Shown in pieces: positions 1 to 7,500 of a stretch of 7,500 bases of DNA (its first letter is position 1; each line of letters begins with the position of its first letter). Both the position numbers and the translations under genes were made by a program. A model generated the notes under the pieces. It had not been told where the DNA came from, did no database searches, and saw only the letters and a list, made by a program, of their open reading frames with translations. The stretch spans positions 1 through 7,500 of the forward strand of contig NZ_JARVXG010000044.1 in NCBI RefSeq assembly GCF_029848115.1. The letters are read 5' to 3'. Origin of the DNA: Methanobacterium formicicum. Lineage in GTDB: Archaea > Methanobacteriota > Methanobacteria > Methanobacteriales > Methanobacteriaceae.

Positions 1-360
1 GACCTAACCATAACCAAAACCGTGGATAACTCTACACCAGATTACTTAGAGACCATCACTTACACCATAACTGTACACAACAACGGACCGGACAATGCAA
101 CTGGTGTGGTTTCACACGATGTGCTGCCTACTGGCCTGCGTTACATTTCAGACAACAGTAACGGATCCTACAATCCCACCACCGGCCTATGGACCATTGG
201 CAACTTAGCCAACGGTGCAAATGCCGTGCTACACATCCTGGCACAGGTAATCGTATCCAACACTACCATAACCAACATCGCTAACGTAACTGCCACTGAA
301 TACGATCAAAACAGCACCAACAACGAAATTAACACCACAATCACTGTACCACCATCTTCT
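1..360 (+). repeat. DUF11 module 1 (coding tandem repeat)
   Basis: This is the first of two homologous protein modules, 120 codons from the Asp-Leu that opens it to the Asp-Leu that opens the second. Shared landmarks are the TVDN, HNxGPD, GLRYxSDxSNG and TTGLWxIG motifs. The repeat is diverged at the DNA level, so recent duplication is unlikely. The module may extend upstream of the window edge. Confidence 0.8.
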
Positions 361-906
361 GACCTGGGAATTGCCATTACCGTGGACAATGCCTACCCCC
401 AATATCTGGATTATGTTGAATTTACCTTGACCGCACACAATTACGGACCGGACGATAGTCCTAATGTGAAAGTGTACTTCACTGCACCAGCCGGGCTTCG
501 TTACGTTTCCGATGACTCTAATGGTGCTTTTAATTCAACTACTGGTTTATGGAGTATAGGTTACATGGCCACCAATACCCTGGCAGTTATGCACTTGGTA
601 ATGCAGGCCATGGTTTCCAACGTGCAGATGACAGTTGAAGCCGTGATTACCGATCCCGACCCAGTTTACGCCGCAGGTTATTACGACCCCAACCCGGATA
701 ACAACCGGGCCAGTGTTTCTGTGCGACCCTATTCAGTATCTGATCCAGATAATCCATCTACAACAAACCCTAACACCAGTTCGGGCAAATACTATGGTTC
801 GTCTGGAAAAACCATTGGAATGCAAACTACTGGGATTCCCCTTGGTGGGATATTACTGGCTTTATTGGCTATTTTCACCGGTATATGTGTGTCCAAACAA
901 AGGTAA
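1..906 (+). CDS. DUF11-repeat cell-surface protein, C-terminal part (5' end outside window)
   Basis: The frame is open from base 1, so the gene starts upstream; 301 codons and a TAA stop are visible. It contains two DUF11-type beta-sandwich modules (codons 1-120 and 121 to about 240), each with the pattern GLRY(I/V)SD, SNG, TTGLW(T/S)IG and a conserved NNGPD or NYGPD turn. A Ser/Thr/Asn/Gly-rich linker follows (about codons 240-277), then a hydrophobic segment (IPLGGILLALLAIFTGICV) and a short basic end (SKQR). This arrangement means an exported protein held in the membrane by its C-terminus, with the repeats outside the cell. Proteins of this type are abundant in Methanobacteriales and are usually called adhesin-like; that role is an inference. 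The signal peptide and the number of further repeats cannot be seen. Module 1 carries seven N-X-S/T sequons, module 2 only one. The gene appears to be transcribed separately from asnB, because a T-tract follows its stop. Confidence 0.9.
   Translation, partial: DLTITKTVDNSTPDYLETITYTITVHNNGPDNATGVVSHDVLPTGLRYISDNSNGSYNPTTGLWTIGNLANGANAVLHILAQVIVSNTTITNIANVTATEYDQNSTNNEINTTITVPPSSDLGIAITVDNAYPQYLDYVEFTLTAHNYGPDDSPNVKVYFTAPAGLRYVSDDSNGAFNSTTGLWSIGYMATNTLAVMHLVMQAMVSNVQMTVEAVITDPDPVYAAGYYDPNPDNNRASVSVRPYSVSDPDNPSTTNPNTSSGKYYGSSGKTIGMQTTGIPLGGILLALLAIFTGICVSKQR
361..735 (+). repeat. DUF11 module 2 (coding tandem repeat)
   Basis: This second copy of the module starts exactly 360 bases after the first. 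It is about seven residues longer near its end, where a DPDP/Tyr-rich insertion (AAGYYDPNP) precedes the closing DNN motif. It has a methionine-rich strand (about GYMATNTLAVMHLVMQAM) that module 1 lacks. Confidence 0.75.
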
Positions 907-921
907 ACCTATTAATTCCCC

Positions 922-942
922 TTTTTTTATTTTTTTTATTTT
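922..942 (+). terminator. T-tract terminator after the DUF11 gene
   Basis: Sixteen bases after the stop there are three consecutive T runs (T7, T8, T4) separated by single A residues. Archaeal RNA polymerase terminates at such U-rich tracts without needing a hairpin. This separates the surface-protein gene from asnB. Confidence 0.7.
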
Positions 943-1099
943 AGGGTTTAAATTTTGAGAAAAAATATTTTGAAGGTTTAATTTTATTTTGAATAAGAAT
1001 AACACATTATCTTACTGATTTAAGAATTAAACTATAATTTCTAAACTATAATTCCTAAATTTAATATCAAGGATTCAAAACATTATTAAATAATCCCCC

Positions 1100-1161
1100 T
1101 TTATAGTACCATATCTTATTCAGTGTGAACTTTTTGTCACCTGACTTTAAATGTCACCTGA
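1100..1161 (+). promoter_or_regulatory. Candidate asnB control region with TGTCACCTGA direct repeats
   Basis: Two identical 10-bp copies of TGTCACCTGA (1135-1144, 1152-1161) lie with a 17-bp period. If TTTATAGT at 1100-1107 is the TATA box, transcription would start near 1127-1132 and the repeats would lie immediately downstream of it. If TTTAAATG (1146-1153) is the TATA box, the repeats flank and partly overlap it. Either position suits a repressor that blocks initiation. The promoter and operator assignments are inference; only the repeats are directly seen. Confidence 0.4.
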
Positions 1162-1222
1162 GATAGGGATCAAACTACTTTGAAATTAAAATAAATCTTT
1201 AAAAAATCTGGAATTACTAATT

Positions 1223-2712
<1,490 letters not shown>

Positions 2713-2719
<7 letters not shown>

Positions 2720-2743
2720 ATCCATGTATACAAATGTGTATAC
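2713..2743 (+). promoter_or_regulatory. Possible gatC promoter with repeated TGTATAC
   Basis: An A/T-rich TATA-like stretch (ATATTTAAAT, 2713-2722) overlaps the asnB stop codon. Just downstream TGTATAC occurs twice (2725-2731 and 2737-2743) with a 12-bp period, and its core GTATAC is self-complementary. No T-tract separates asnB from gatC, so readthrough from asnB is equally possible. The assignment is tentative. Confidence 0.3.
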
Positions 2744-2803
2744 CAATAACCTGATACAAATTCATTACCAGTTAAATCCATGATTATTATTAATATAAAG
2801 GTC

Positions 2804-2811
2804 AGGAGTGA
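2804..2811 (+). promoter_or_regulatory. Ribosome-binding site deciding the gatC start
   Basis: AGGAGTGA is close to the archaeal consensus AGGAGGTGA with one G missing. It is well placed for TTG at 2817, while the alternative GTG at 2808 overlaps it. Confidence 0.6.
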
Positions 2812-2816
2812 ATAAG

Positions 2817-3517
<701 letters not shown>

Positions 3518-3528
3518 ATGATTATGAA

Positions 3529-3553
3529 TTCTAGAAAAGTGCAAATTCTAGAG
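3529..3553 (+). promoter_or_regulatory. Small hairpin in the hom leader
   Basis: AATTCTAGA occurs twice (3527-3535, 3544-3552). Because TCTAGA is self-complementary, TCTAGAA (3530-3536) can pair with TTCTAGA (3546-3552) around a nine-base loop. A further T-G pair at 3529/3553 is possible. The stem ends seven bases before the likely hom ribosome-binding site GGTGAT (3560-3565). Regulation by it is inference. Confidence 0.35.
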
Positions 3554-3556
3554 ATA

Positions 3557-4582
<1,026 letters not shown>

Positions 4583-4600
4583 AATTCTCCCTTCCTATGA

Positions 4601-4616
4601 ATTTATTTTTATTTTT
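4601..4616 (+). terminator. T-tract terminator after hom
   Basis: Eighteen bases past the hom stop, ATTTATTTTTATTTTT gives a strong U-rich run in the transcript, fitting an archaeal terminator for the gatC-ACT-hom unit. Confidence 0.55.
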
Positions 4617-4676
4617 GTAGTGACTGGAAAGTTCAATTAAACACTACCGGAGTTTTATTTCTCTTACAAAAATAAA
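4608..4676. repeat. Inverted repeat between hom and the ApgM-type gene
   Basis: TTTATTTTTGTA (4608-4619) is the exact reverse complement of TACAAAAATAAA (4665-4676). A second, overlapping pair is GTAGTG (4617-4622) and CACTAC (4642-4647). The two pairs share GTA, so they are mutually exclusive at their edge. The outer arms are A/T rich and may partly reflect base composition. Confidence 0.5.
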
Positions 4677-4699
4677 TTATAATTAATTGAAATGTCCAC

Positions 4700-4748
4700 T
4701 ATTTAAAGAGAATGTTTATCAATTAATGATCAACTGATTAGAGGAGAT
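4700..4748 (+). promoter_or_regulatory. Probable promoter and ribosome-binding site of the ApgM-type gene
   Basis: A TATA-like TATTTAAA (4700-4707) would place the transcript start near 4725-4732, giving a leader of roughly 25 bases. A strong ribosome-binding site GAGGAGAT (4741-4748) lies five bases before ATG 4754. Confidence 0.5.
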
Positions 4749-4753
4749 ATTTA

Positions 4754-6025
<1,272 letters not shown>

Positions 6026-6079
6026 CTCACAGGGAAACTAATAACTAAAAAAATGTTAAATAAAAATAAATCAGAATAC

Positions 6080-6093
6080 CCTTTATTTAAAGG
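6080..6093 (+). promoter_or_regulatory. Probable murT promoter: TATA box inside a small palindrome
   Basis: CCTTTATTTAAAGG has perfect six-base arms around a TT centre and contains TTTATTTAAA. A start of transcription near 6108-6114 would leave about ten bases before GTG 6121, that is, a nearly leaderless message, which fits the lack of a ribosome-binding site at that GTG. Confidence 0.4.
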
Positions 6094-6116
6094 AGTTAAA
6101 ACAAGTAGTACAGATC

Positions 6117-7500
<1,384 letters not shown>

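Larger units (their letters stand above)
907..1222. other. AT-rich spacer upstream of asnB
   Basis: This 316-base gap holds no convincing reading frame. It contains the T-tract at 922-942, an exact 12-bp direct repeat (TAAACTATAATT at 1028-1039 and 1042-1053), an exact 10-bp direct repeat (TGTCACCTGA at 1135-1144 and 1152-1161), and several TATA-like stretches: TTTATAGT at 1100-1107, TTTAAATG at 1146-1153, and an A/T-rich stretch at 1185-1197. I cannot say which one drives asnB. Confidence 0.7.

Noticed and set aside
713..958. 81-codon + strand frame over the end of the DUF11 gene
   Set aside because: It overlaps the conserved linker and membrane segment in another frame and reads through the terminator T-tract as Phe-rich sequence.
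943..1222. Possible small RNA gene or CRISPR-like repeats in the asnB spacer
   Set aside because: There are only two copies of each short repeat, with periods of 14 and 17 bases, and no stable GC-rich stem is apparent; a regulatory reading is simpler.
2808..2816. GTG start for gatC
   Set aside because: The GTG lies inside the AGGAGTGA ribosome-binding site, which is correctly spaced for TTG 2817.

Overview
The window looks like a piece of a methanogenic archaeon chromosome from the order Methanobacteriales, most likely Methanobacterium or a close relative. I infer this from four things: a DUF11-repeat surface protein with the type of C-terminal membrane tail common in these organisms, a short archaeal-type GatC, a short homoserine dehydrogenase that lacks its own ACT domain but sits next to a separate ACT protein, and a MurT-like Mur ligase in an organism with archaeal-style T-tract terminators and TATA-type promoters. 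All recognisable genes lie on the + strand. I see no tRNA, rRNA, CRISPR array or insertion sequence.

Layout: 1-906 is the 3' end of a secreted or surface-anchored DUF11 protein, followed by a T-tract terminator. 907-1222 is an AT-rich spacer that holds two pairs of exact direct repeats and weak TATA candidates. 1223-2719 is a glutamine-dependent asparagine synthetase (asnB). 2817-3032 is gatC, the small subunit of Asp-tRNA(Asn) amidotransferase. It overlaps by three bases the start of a stand-alone ACT-domain protein (3029-3517), which is followed after 51 bases by homoserine dehydrogenase (hom, 3569-4582). A T-tract and an inverted-repeat region follow, then an ApgM-superfamily phosphotransferase (4754-6025). 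The window ends inside a MurT-type Mur ligase (6121-7500, no stop reached).

The five central genes share a metabolic theme: all act on aspartate or its products. AsnB makes free asparagine, GatC takes part in making Asn-tRNA from Asp-tRNA, Hom makes homoserine from aspartate semialdehyde, and the ACT protein is a likely amino-acid sensor for Hom. The ApgM-type protein has motifs that fit the proposed homoserine-kinase branch of that superfamily better than the glycolytic mutases. If so, the cluster would carry aspartate semialdehyde through homoserine to O-phosphohomoserine, with a separate feedback subunit. The MurT-type gene begins a different topic, cell-wall precursor amidation, and a GatD-like glutaminase would be expected just beyond the window.

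The observations most worth a second look are the probable homoserine kinase, the separate ACT regulator with a small hairpin in front of hom, a leucine in AsnB where the glutamine-binding arginine is expected, the 17-bp-period direct repeats upstream of asnB, and the MurT-like enzyme in a lineage whose wall is pseudomurein.
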